This document shows positions 11,173-20,836 of a stretch of 64,000 bases of DNA, piece by piece. The notes under the pieces were generated by a model, which did no database searches, was not told the DNA's origin, and saw only the letters and a program-made list of their open reading frames with translations. The DNA comes from Elmis aenea (Eukaryota > Arthropoda > Insecta > Coleoptera > Elmidae). A program made the position numbers and the translations under genes. The stretch covers positions 3,410,001 through 3,474,000 of the forward strand of contig OX393578.1 of the NCBI GenBank assembly GCA_947652605.1, in the 5' to 3' direction. Every line of letters starts with the position of its first letter. The stretch's first letter is position 1.

Positions 11173-11456
11173 TATCTGTGGAGTTTTTTTTTTTTTTTTT
11201 TTTTTGATTTATTTTACTTCGGCATATTTTTGCTGCTATGGCCAATCACCGAAGTGGAAGAGAAGGGAACTAGGATTAGGTGAGTAAGGGTAGAGGGTAG
11301 GTGGAAGTACTGTCACAGCATTTGCCTATAGTAGGTAGGGGAAACCACCTGAAACCCCTACGATGACAGACGGCCGCGGCATTCGAACCCACGCCTCCCG
11401 ACTTTACTCGCTAGGTTGCATACCAACCGGCCACCGAGCTCGGTATCTGTGAAGTT
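11173..11456 (-). mobile_element. tRNA-derived SINE with 13-bp target-site duplications
   Basis: A 258-bp insertion (11186-11443) lies between TATCTGTGGAGTT (11173-11185) and TATCTGTGAAGTT (11444-11456), a 13-base target duplication with one mismatch. Read on the minus strand it starts with a tRNA-like head holding a Pol III A box (TGGCCGGTTGG, 11423-11433) and a B box (GGTTCGAATGC, 11379-11389) at tRNA-like spacing. It continues with a non-tRNA body and ends in a run of about 20 A. This is a short non-autonomous retroposon that would depend on a LINE enzyme. The near-identical duplications suggest fairly recent insertion. Confidence 0.88.
11379..11433 (-). promoter_or_regulatory. Internal RNA polymerase III promoter of the SINE (A and B boxes)
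   Basis: The A box TGGCCGGTTGG and B box GGTTCGAATGC match the consensus forms TRGCNNAGYNGG and GGTTCGANTCC closely and are about 33 bases apart, as in a tRNA gene. The surrounding sequence does not close into a cloverleaf with a proper acceptor stem, so I treat this as a SINE promoter and not a tRNA. Confidence 0.75.
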
Positions 11457-12447
11457 AAAACGTGAAATTGTGTTTTGTAGAGTTTAGTTTATTTAAAAAA
11501 AAAAGTATTGTATGTTATTTAAAAACATGCATTAGTTTTGTTTTGAATTGCTGTGAGTCTTACATTTAACAAGATAAAAAATAGGAAGGTGACCCAATTT
11601 AAAAACCTATAGCGGCCAAATGATTTTGTATTTACAATCTGACCTTATTGAATCGATTTAATTGATACTTGTTTTCAGTATAATATTACAAGGTCGGCCT
11701 TGATGTCAAATACTTGTGTATTGATGTAAAATGGTTGAAATACACCAACGACTCGTTCAGCCAAGTTTGTATGTGAGAATAATATGTCGAGATTATTCCC
11801 AATATATTGGGCGCATCAAGATTGTAATGCATGTAATCTGACCCATTTATAAACTAATTATCTTGCTAATTCTCCTTTGCATTGTTTATACCAAGAAATT
11901 AATATCCGATTAAGTTTAATCAGCTTCTTGATAACACAAAGATTCAACTTATTCGCAAAATGCTTCACGGTAAACAGTTTGATCTTTCAGAACGTTACAG
12001 CGTTGTTTATAAACAAGAAATTAATTTTAATTAATAAGAATCTCTTGAATGTGGAGCGTCTGCTGTTGCCTTTGAAAAAACTTTAACAATTAACTTGTTT
12101 CGGAGTTGAACGATCAACTACTGAAAAAAGTATCCGAGTATCAAGCAAAACAACACGCAAAAATAAAGAATAATTGGACAAACCAATTTAGAAACTCATT
12201 ATAGAGCCAGTACCTTCGAACGCGAAAACAATTCTTTTAAAATTGATTTTCATAATTAAATTGTAGTTTTTTTTTCGAATTGGTTCTGTACCTTGCGGCG
12301 TTTTTTTTTATTGTTTTGTTCCATGAGTATTGTTTGTTTGCTTCGAACAACATTGGAATTTATAACCCAAACATATACAAGTAGCATACAAACAAAGCAG
12401 TTTTTTGCGTCAATAAAGTTTGATAAAGGGAAATGACAAAGTATATG
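11457..12447. other. Gene-free AT-rich DNA
   Basis: No coding signal or element border is visible. The small frame at 11877-12086 has no motif. Confidence 0.5.
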
Positions 12448-13331
12448 TAGGGGAAGGTGGTATATACTGGAACACTTTTTTTAAATTTTTCGTAACTTTT
12501 GAACGGTTTAATTTGCATACCTCAAATTGATATGAGATATTTATATTGCTTTAGTTTATCATTGCATATACAAAAAAATATTTTTTTAAATAAAGGTACA
12601 CAAATAGAGGGACTGTCCCACTATACACCACTTGTCCCCACATAAACCACCCCGTGGTACATTGTGGGACAGCAAAAAATATATATGAAATAAAGCATAA
12701 GTAATTAAAAAAAGGCTTAATTTTAATTGTTTATTTTAAAAACTTTCACTTTTCATGGGGATTTAGACATTGTACTTTGAAAAATCAAACTAAAATTGAA
12801 AATGTTTTTTTGTTTTTTCAGTGCCCCCAAACGTAGTCGGTGTGCTTAACCTACACAGATTTTTTTTTCAACACAGTCTTTATCTCTGTTTTTAGAGAAA
12901 GAAAATCTAAAGTCGGAAGTCTTTTTTAAAAAATTTACCTGATTATCATCATTGTCCCACAATGCACCATGTGATCAATTTTTAAAAGCAACGATTTAAT
13001 GAAAAACATGTATGATTATTTTAAGTTCTAACATTGTACATACATTTAATATACTGTAAGGTACACCTACACCAAATTTTCTAATTGTTGTTAAATAAAT
13101 AAAAAAGTTTTAGCACATAAACTGAATAACCACCAAAAAACAATGCGCAGTAACCAAACATGCCTCACATGTGCAAGTCACTATGACATTGTTTACGACA
13201 CATACTGTAGACAGGATATAATAGGACTGCTTAACCGCTATTTTGAAGTAAACAAAGTACGGGGTAACAGATGGCCAAAATCTCTGTTGTCCTACTATAT
13301 ACCATGTCCCAGTATATACCACCTTCCCCTA
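12448..13331. mobile_element. Non-autonomous DNA transposon, 21-bp TIR, TA target site
   Basis: GGGGAAGGTGGTATATACTGG at the left end (from 12450) is matched by its perfect inverted copy ending at 13329, and both ends are flanked by TA. The 880-bp body contains repeated TGTCCCACNATGCACCA-like words and an internal hairpin at 12611-12673 (CTGTCCCAC pairs with GTGGGACAG). No transposase similarity was found. The TA duplication and TIR length fit a Tc1/mariner-type MITE. Confidence 0.8.
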
Positions 13332-13542
13332 CCTATATCAATATTCCTGATAAAAAATGCTAAATTATTGAAGAGAATGATTCAAATTTAATTTAATAAT
13401 TTGATTATACTTTACTCTGCGTTTAAATTTTAGCAATTTTGGCCATAATCATTGGTTCAGCTAGTGTTTCAAGAGGCATATTACCAACTAACAGGTTCTG
13501 CAAACTTTAATAAAAATGACGTTATTTAAAACTATGTTGTCC

Positions 13543-14265
13543 AATAAATGACAAGGAAAATTAAAGAAGAATACGAAACGCGGCGCTTTCAATGAATATG
13601 AAAAAAACTAAATACCTTCGTATTGGGGGAGAATCCGGTGACCTAGAATGAGAAAGAGGAGAGAAAATATCTAAATGGAATAGCTATCAATACCTGGGTG
13701 TGAAAACTCAAGATGATGAAGAGGATAAAAAAGAAATTCGACAACGAATAGGGCAAGGAAGAAGGGGCATCAAAAGACTAAATGGAATATGGTGGAGTAA
13801 ATATATAACAAATAAGAGAAAATACAACACGGGTATTAAAAGTATTGTATTGTATGAAGCAGAAGTATGGAGGTGGATAGAAGCAGATAAAAGAAAGCTT
13901 AAAGCTCTAGAGATGGATGCCCTAAGAGATCGTGTAGAATATCTAGACTAGATAGACTACCGAACACAACAGTTAAAGAATTAATCGGACTGAGGGAAAC
14001 TATAATACAAGAGGCAGAAAGACCACAGCTTATTTGGTAGGGACATGTAGGAAGGATGGCAGACCATCGACTGCCAAAAGTAACGCTGACTGGATCCCTC
14101 CTGAAAGGAGAAAACGAGGCAGACCCAGGAAGACGTGGAAAGAGGGTATTCAGAGCCATGAGTGAAAGAAATCTGAAGAGGACCAGTGGCAGGATAGGAA
14201 GGGGTGGAGGAACAGTCTGGAGATCGGACAGCGCCGGATAGAACCGATTTATATACAAATATACA
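13543..14265 (+). pseudogene. RTE-like LINE copy A, 5'-truncated, frameshifted
   Basis: This stretch aligns base for base with copy C at 57400-58237, starting just after its FADD motif. Readable pieces include KEIRQRIGQGRRGIKRLNGIWWSK, then KSIVLYEAEVWRW, then LKALEMDALR, after which several frameshifts and stops follow. The C-terminal block resembles the endonuclease-reverse transcriptase type known from HmRTE-like elements of insects. The catalytic RT core is absent. The 3' end carries GAACCGATTT at 14241-14250, shared with other LINE copies here. Confidence 0.85.
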
Positions 14266-15406
14266 TTTATATTTCAGATAAATAGGTTAAATTGACAATC
14301 GTCTACGTTTTGTGATAAAGAATCTTTTGTAGAATCGCTAAAGACTGCTTTTATTTTGGGTATTTTTTGTCTTAATGGAAGACCACATTTAAAATAAATA
14401 AAACTGCAACTGATAAATGGATGACAGTTTTAAAACTGGATTTGCAATTAGACAAGAAATCCTACGTAAAAATGGATTTTCAATTAACCTCATTGTTATT
14501 AATGTAGTATTATTGCTCACCAGTGTCTAAAATCAAAGATTTTGAAAGTTCAGTTGGTAGTTTTAGACATACTTTATAATGATAACCAATTTATTTGGTT
14601 GTGATTAAATATGTTTCACACTTCCTCCCTACGTATCTAAAAATACCCAAAAACAATGTAATTTTGTATTTTAATATTTTACTTGTGTTTGTGCGAGTAA
14701 ACGCTTTTGTTCGTACAGAATCGATTTAATTTGGACAGATATCGGGGTGTGAGTGATTGCGTCCGATTATGGAGCAGGTTTATCCTGTTTGATGGGATCA
14801 ATCATGTACGTAAATAAAAAATTAACTAAACCAACCAGCGCTTTTAGCAAGTTTCATATTTTATGACCATGTGTAGGTGACGCGTTGTTATAGCTAAATG
14901 TGTATTGTTAGCAGGGCACCAAGGTGTTCTATTAATTTGGAAACATAATGTTTTCGTAATTAACCTAAAGCCTTTACCAAAATATGTAATAGTTTGTTTA
15001 AATTATTAAACTGTCTTCCTCTAAAATTGTGGTAACACTAATGTAAGTTGAAACATAGGAGTAGTGTTTTATCTATTTATTTATACAGCGACGTTTTAAT
15101 TCTTTAATAAATTTTTTAAACCTTCAAAGGATATACAAGTGTCGCTAATATATGTACTACCTCGATTATCTTGTACGATATGAATAGTAATTAAGAACCG
15201 TTTATATTATTATTTATTTGAAATTTAGTTGACTTGTAAGAATTCAACGTTTTATTAAATTAGTTAGTTTATGATAAGCTTTGTTGTTACAATTTTTTGG
15301 TGACAACAATCAACTACGAAGTAGGTACATTAAAAAAGTTTTTTTAGGAATTGAATTAAAAAGGAAGATTTCCCATACTGACACCCACTATAAATTATTA
15401 AATAAA
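14266..15406. other. Gene-free AT-rich DNA
   Basis: No motif, repeat border or coding signal was recognised. Confidence 0.5.
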
Positions 15407-16164
15407 CACCCTGTATATTTATACTGTTTTGGCAGCTTCAGTTTATTTTAAGTTATTAATGTAAAAAGTTTGGTATGGCCAACGTACATGGTTTTAAAGT
15501 TATTTGCGTTTATTTACAAAAATTGCATACCCGACCCCTCCACCAAAGTTTACAGTGTATAAAAAATTGTAAATATAAGTACATATCTCCCCTTCTGATT
15601 AAAATAAAATTTCAAACTAAACGGCTTTTGAAAGTACTTTACTAAATCTATCTATAATGTGTTTTAAAAATTTTATTTCTCATACAGGGTGTTCGAAATA
15701 AACACCAACTTTGGATTTGTAAATAGAGCATCCTGTAGATTATTACATTTTTGAAATCTACAATTCATTTTAAGTTATTTTTTATTAGGTTTGTTATAGT
15801 AACAAACCATGGATGCACCAAAATGAATCATTTTATTCTAGAAAATTTAATGGTTCATGGCCATTCATAATTTTAAACTCGAAAACTGTAGGTTTTGCAG
15901 GAAAAGCTAAAGAATAAAGAAGGTTGGAGTTGAATAAAAATATAGTATAGAAAATCTTTTAATAATACAAAACCTCATCAAATATCCTCTCACACAACTC
16001 CAAATTTGAGAAATAAAATTAAAACCTAACTTGACCGATCCTCTTTAAGGGGGTGTAACTCCGAAAGGATACAACTAAGAAAAAATATATGTAACAGCCC
16101 TTCTTAGCTTTTGATAAGGAATTATCTTCCGAATTTTTACGCAATATTTAAGAGACACCCTGTA
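15407..16164. mobile_element. Partial foldback element with CACCCTGTA / TACAGGGTG ends
   Basis: A CACCCTGTA end at 15407, a TACAGGGTG end at 15683 and a CACCCTGTA end at 16156-16164 mark at least two overlapping elements. The stretch from about 15815 to 16164 matches the right arm of the foldback at 41206-42245, including ACCAAAATGAATC, AAACTGTAGGTT and GGGGTGTAACTCCGAAAGGA. The left arm is missing, so this is a half copy. Confidence 0.65.
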
Positions 16165-16351
16165 TATCACTACATTTTTCAAAATAATCAAATCAATTTA
16201 CACTGCTTCTGTAAAAAGTTTTTTAAAACGCATTGTTTTAAAGTTGTTATATTAAAAACACTTTTGCACACGAACACAAATTTAACAGTGTACGTATCTT
16301 TTGCATAATATTTTGTACAATTCCTATACTTTCTGGTACAACTAAGAGTAA

Positions 16352-16675
16352 ATTACATAACAAGAGTTGTAAGAAGCATATTACGCACGAGTGGAAAAGT
16401 TACGTACGGAGCCACATAGCGGCGAGTGCGTATTTCCACGAGTGCGTAATTGCTTAACAACTCGTGTTATGTAGCATACTTTTTCTACGAACACATAATA
16501 CATACGATTATAACGACATTTTGGCTAATATACACATGTAATTACGTTGTCTTGTCAATTTTGCCGTAAGCCTACTTTGACATTTCTAGACAAGTGCGCG
16601 TTTTGCTTACCGTGCGGTACTATGCATGCAGGCTGTACGGTAAAAGTCATTTACAATAGTGGTAGTAGAAATACC
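16352..16675 (+). mobile_element. Hairpin MITE family H, copy 1
   Basis: The left part, TTACATAACAAGAGTTGTAAG, pairs with the inverted AACTCGTGTTATGTA about 110 bases later. A conserved tail then runs through TTACGTTGTCTTGTCAATTTT and TTTCTAGACAAGTG. The same sequence occurs at 44063-44340 in the same orientation and at 46140-46318 inverted. No coding capacity is visible. This copy has an extra segment of about 45 bases in the hairpin loop compared with 44063. Confidence 0.75.
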
Positions 16676-16689
16676 GCTTTAAATTACAA

Positions 16690-17374
16690 CCTAAAAAGTT
16701 TTTTAGGAAGTATGCTATTTACACATTTCTTGAATGACAAAACACAGTGATCTTAAGTGTTCAATAAAAAGATTTAAAAGAAGCAGTTTCAATTCATAGA
16801 TCTATGTTACGACTGATCTATGTTACGACTAATCTAGAAGACTTGTAACAACAACCTACCTAAGACACAGTGTGCTGAATATTGTATTGGAGCACTCACC
16901 TGCAACAGAAAGAATGTATTACATTTTGTAATAAATAAAGTTAATTTTTCTGCACCTAATACTATATTACATAATGAAAAATAATTCTTAATTTGCGTAA
17001 ATCCGGTTAATGTTGTATAATATCTTGACATTAAAATATTAGTAGTTGGCATTTGATCTAGTATATGCATTATGTAGGTTGCACCAGTAATAATTTTCTC
17101 GTTCCAGCCAACTGAATTCCCTAATAGTTAAATTACCTTTAATAGAAATTTATCGTGTTATATATAACTCCGTTACGTACAGTCCATGGGGCATGTTAAA
17201 TTAGTTTTATGCTCCGTTGCTTGAAGTACTTCCGAAAATTGGTTTTGTGGCACTTTTTTTAATCATATTCAAAATAAAAACTTAATTGGAAATCGCTCGC
17301 CGTCGGTGTTTGATATTTGTCCTGTTTAGGTCGGTCGACGCTCGGTCTGTTTTCTTTTCCGTTTCCCAGTACCG
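16690..17374. other. Gene-free; GC-richer patch at 17280-17374
   Basis: Mostly AT-rich spacer. From about 17280 the base composition becomes noticeably less AT-rich, with CGCTCGCCGTCGG and GGTCGGTCGACGCTCGG, and this continues into the open frame at 17375-17665. Confidence 0.4.
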
Positions 17375-17665
17375 TCATTTACGAATAATCCGTTTAAGTT
17401 GGTTATATTTCACGTCCGGGGGCGATTGGTACGTTTGAAAAATTGCATCGAACGCAAAACAGTTCGAATATACTGTCGGCGAGGGGTCGCGAGGTTGAAT
17501 TTTTTTAATTAGTCTGTCGAGGGCATAAGCGTTCACACTTACAAAGTTAAGAAGGGCATGACACACCCTTCCTGCTCCCTTCGGTATTTGTTTAGTCACT
17601 GACCGCATCGAAGGGTGCACTTTAATGAGATATTTCTCATTATTTACAACTACTTTAGTATTCAT
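17375..17665 (-). other. Unassigned 96-codon open frame of atypical base composition
   Basis: An ATG-started minus-strand frame of 96 codons lies in a patch with more G+C than its surroundings. It has an adenine-rich context before the ATG, and the predicted product is basic with mixed polarity (it includes KQIPKGAGRVCHALLNF and RLIKKIQPRDPSPT). I do not recognise a family and see no signal peptide or repeat. It could be a diverged transposon gene, a small host exon or chance. It is one of few frames here whose composition is not simply low-complexity. Confidence 0.25.
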
Positions 17666-17834
17666 TTTTGAACGTTTAATGCTAGGGTTACAGAAAAGCC
17701 GCTTATGTGATTACTTTAACTCTAATCCAATTAATCAGTAACAACTTATTGTGCCTAGTTCTTATCATTTTCGCTTAATTCTGTCGAAACATATTTTGCC
17801 AACAACAAATTATGTTTAACGTTTATTTTTTCGA

Positions 17835-18676
17835 AAAAGTTTAAAAATCAAAAACCTCGGGAAATATCAATTTAAGGTATAGGACATGCTGAATGTTTTT
17901 TGTAGGCAATTTAATTTTCTACAAGAAAACGTAAAAATATACAGAATGTTGTATTTAAAACAACAAACTTGCCTGTTGGTTCTCGAAAACGGAACACTCT
18001 GTATATTTAAAAGTTATGCAAAATTATGCAGTTCGTGATGCCAAACAACTTTTGTGTTTAGGTTTTTTTCGTATCTACTCAAATAACGAAGCAAAAAAAT
18101 AATTTGTGTTTAACTGTATATTTTTACGTTTTATTGTAGAAAATTTAATTGCACACAATAGTTATTTATGTATCAAGGCCAAAAATTGTAACTTTTTCGG
18201 CCGCGTCTGGTTTGCTGGCCGAGACGTAGTCGAGGCCAGCAAACAGGCTAGGCCGAAAAAATACGTTTTGGCCGAGGTGCATATTACATTTTTTGTGCGA
18301 TCGAATTAAAAACAATTTAAATTTTTAGTAATTTTCAAAATTATAGGTTAGAAACTACGTGACATTCTGTCACTGACAGATGACGGCGTGTGTACTGCAT
18401 TACCGGCCCTCTCCTTAGCAACGGCCGTAAAAGTTACTTTTTCGGCTGTTGCTAAGGGTAACGGCCTGAAAAGTAACTTTTACGGCCGTTGCTAAGGATA
18501 GGGCCGGTAATGCAGTACTTTATGGTTGCTAACGCGTCCGTCAAACAGCTGTTTCTAGTACGATCGCACAAAAAAAACATTAAGCATGTCCTATACCTAA
18601 AATTGATATTTTCCGAGTAATTTTGCTTTTTATACTTTTTCGAAAAAGTAAAGGTTAAACACAAATTATTTTTTTG
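17835..18676. mobile_element. Nested inverted-repeat element cluster
   Basis: Several inverted pairs share roughly one centre. GGTATAGGACATGCT (about 17877) pairs with AGCATGTCCTATACC (about 18581). AATAATTTGTGTTTAAC (about 18100) pairs with GTTAAACACAAATTATT (about 18654). TTTTTTGTGCGATCG (18289-18303) pairs with CGATCGCACAAAAAA (18561-18575). Smaller hairpins sit inside. The outer arms match the arms of the large palindrome at 32107-34011, so this is a diverged relative into which other hairpin elements have inserted. Confidence 0.7.
18392..18518. repeat. Near-perfect 127-bp GC-rich palindrome
   Basis: GTACTGCATTACCGGCCCT at the left pairs perfectly with its inverted copy at the right. Inside, CTTAGCAACGGCCGTAAAAG pairs with CTTTTACGGCCGTTGCTAAG. 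A partial third copy of GTTGCTAAGG lies in the loop. The sequence would fold into one long hairpin and is much more GC-rich than its surroundings. It is probably a short hairpin MITE inserted in the larger nest. Confidence 0.8.
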
Positions 18677-19677
18677 TCATAAGAATGTTTTACGTGGAAC
18701 ACGTCCACAATTAAGTGATGCTAAGAATTACTTCTTACTGCAGCTATGTTTAAATCATTGTTCTGTTATCAGCAAATTATCTGATAAATTTGGCAAGCCA
18801 GCATGAATCACAATCATCCACTGTATTTTTACGTGTCTGATTTTCCGGAAAATGTTTCGCTGCTCCAATTTTCATTACTGATAAAAATTTGTACCATAAT
18901 TAACCGGCTGGTTAACAATATTACCTCGTGCAGCTAAACTAATTTGAGTACATGTTTGTTTAACTGCCGCATCTTGCAGACAAAGCAGATTGGATCCCTC
19001 GCATGCATTCGCGGAGCGGCGAGCCTGCCATGTACAGTAATAAGTCATATTAAACGTTAGCACAGTAATAAAATAAGTCTGATTGGATTTGCCGACTTGT
19101 AGCTTCCCAAACTTTGCGGTCTCCGAAACAAATTACGCATTTAAATGCAAGTTGAGTTCATCAAATATTAATAAAAACGAAACCAAAACGTATATTTTAT
19201 CCACAGCTAAAATTTGCATTTATTTTTCAGTCTCTTCTCAAAGTGATTATGGTATTTATTGATACGCAAGGTAAACTTTTATATTTTCGCAGTGCCCCAA
19301 GCAAAATCAATCGTTTTATAGCAATATTTTCGTAACCCTTATTTGCTTTTTTTTGTAGAAAAGAATTATGTTATATATAGTTGCCTGTAGGGTTAATTTT
19401 CTACTTAGAAAAGCCTGGCACAGTTTTTCGCCTTCTGACATGTAAACTAAAAACATGAACGAAACATGACACATTACAATTTTAGATAATAATTTAATTT
19501 TATGTTTCAAATGATTAACAATCTTCTCATATAAAGAAGCTGGTCACAAGGCAATGCCCTTGGGCCAATTCAGATTCTACTATAAACCATAAATTATGGT
19601 CCCAACTTTTGGAGATGATACAACTACTAAATTCTTACGGCGACCTTAAAATTGTACCTGGATATTTTTATGAAAGC
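18677..19677. other. Gene-free AT-rich DNA
   Basis: No coding or repeat signal was recognised. Confidence 0.45.
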
Positions 19678-20462
19678 CTAAACTTAATCCAGGGTAAGTT
19701 AGAAATATTATTAAACAAAGCCAACAAAACAGATTCCAAGCATCAGCTATTAGCAAAGTTCTGTTATATAAAGCAATTGTAAAGCTGATTTGGATCAATT
19801 GAATAGCCCAGTAGATGTTATACCGAACTGTGCAGTCAGAATTTCCAATATAGAAATTCTAGAGCAATAGTAGACCAAAGTTTTAAGAGCATTTCCGGAT
19901 GTTGTACGGTATTTTATTAGATAATTGATTAAAACAGACAAGACTGTTAAAATCACTATAAACTTGTTATTATTATCCCAATAATTTGATTAGTATTTAA
20001 AAAAAAGCTAAAAAAGCAAACACATCTGAATTTCCAAACAGATTATATCAGGTTAATATAAATTAGTTTAATCCTAAATCATTTAATGTTTTGTTGAAGG
20101 TGCTTTTATGAAAATGCAGTACCAGTTTCAAAACTAACATTTCTTCATCAGTTGCAAATAATTCTTCGTTAATAATATATTTATAATTAATAAAACTTAT
20201 GCATGGACAAAACAGTAGCATATAAAAATTAACGAAGAAAAATCTGTCCACGTTCATTTCACCAACAAATGAATAAACTACCTACCAGTGTATCTAAATA
20301 ATAATATAATCCCTTGCAAAAAGACTGCTAAATATCTTGGCCTACACTTAGACGTCAAGTTAAAACGAAAAGAACACGTCAAAAAGAAAACGTCAGCTGA
20401 AGATAAAGTATAGAGATATGTATTGGCTCATAGGAAGAAATTAAACCAACGCGTCAATGTAC
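19678..20462 (+). pseudogene. Jockey-type LINE fragments in scrambled order
   Basis: Two blocks of a Jockey-clade ORF2 are present. Block one (19678-19915) reads NLIQGKLEILLNKANKTDSKH, then after a deletion YKAIVKLIW, then SNIEILEQ and TKVLRAF, with stops. Block two (20229-20462) reads NEEKSVHVHFTNK, stop, INYLPVYLNNNIIP, then TAKYLGLHLDVKLKRKEHVKKK, stop and more. In an intact element block two would fall between the two halves of block one. Either two partial copies lie side by side or one copy was rearranged. No catalytic motif remains. Confidence 0.8.
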
Positions 20463-20576
20463 AGGTATTCAATACTGTATACACCGATAAATCATTGAAA
20501 AAAGAATCAAAAATGATGCACTTGCAATGATTTATAGACATATTAACTGTTTTTTTCACACAAGCTAATGTAACTA

Positions 20577-20836
20577 ATGGCTGTATTACACTACACAATT
20601 TCTTGTACAATTTCTTGTACAATTTCTTGTACAATTTGCTGTCAAAAAATTGTATACTAGATTGTACAGCTGTTGCCATGTTACAACACGTCTTAGGTCG
20701 TAAACTGACACTTCGCGTATGTCAATTTACGACATTGTAACTTGGCAACAGCTGTACAATCTAGTATAAAAAAATTTGACAGCAAATTGTACAAGAAATT
20801 GTACAAGAAATTGTGTAGTGTAATACAGCTTTTAGA
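20577..20836. mobile_element. Hairpin MITE with 12-bp internal tandem repeats
   Basis: Arms of about 100 bases begin GCTGTATTACACTACACAAT (20580 on) and end with the inverted GTGTAGTGTAATACAGC (ending 20829). A second hairpin lies at the centre (GTCGTAAACTGACA against TGTCAATTTACGAC). The left arm holds three ACAATTTCTTGT units plus one ACAATTTGCTGT; the right arm holds two plus one. TA dinucleotides flank both ends. No coding capacity is visible. Confidence 0.8.

Noticed and set aside
11370..11440. tRNA gene
   Set aside because: A and B boxes are present, but no complete cloverleaf is seen and the unit lies between target duplications with an A tail, so it is a SINE head.
13899..14258. 119-codon minus-strand frame
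   Set aside because: It is antisense to LINE copy A and matches the shadow frame of copy C.
20590..20640. CRISPR-like short direct repeats
   Set aside because: The 12-bp units are adjacent without spacers and are mirrored in the other arm of a hairpin element in a eukaryotic genome.
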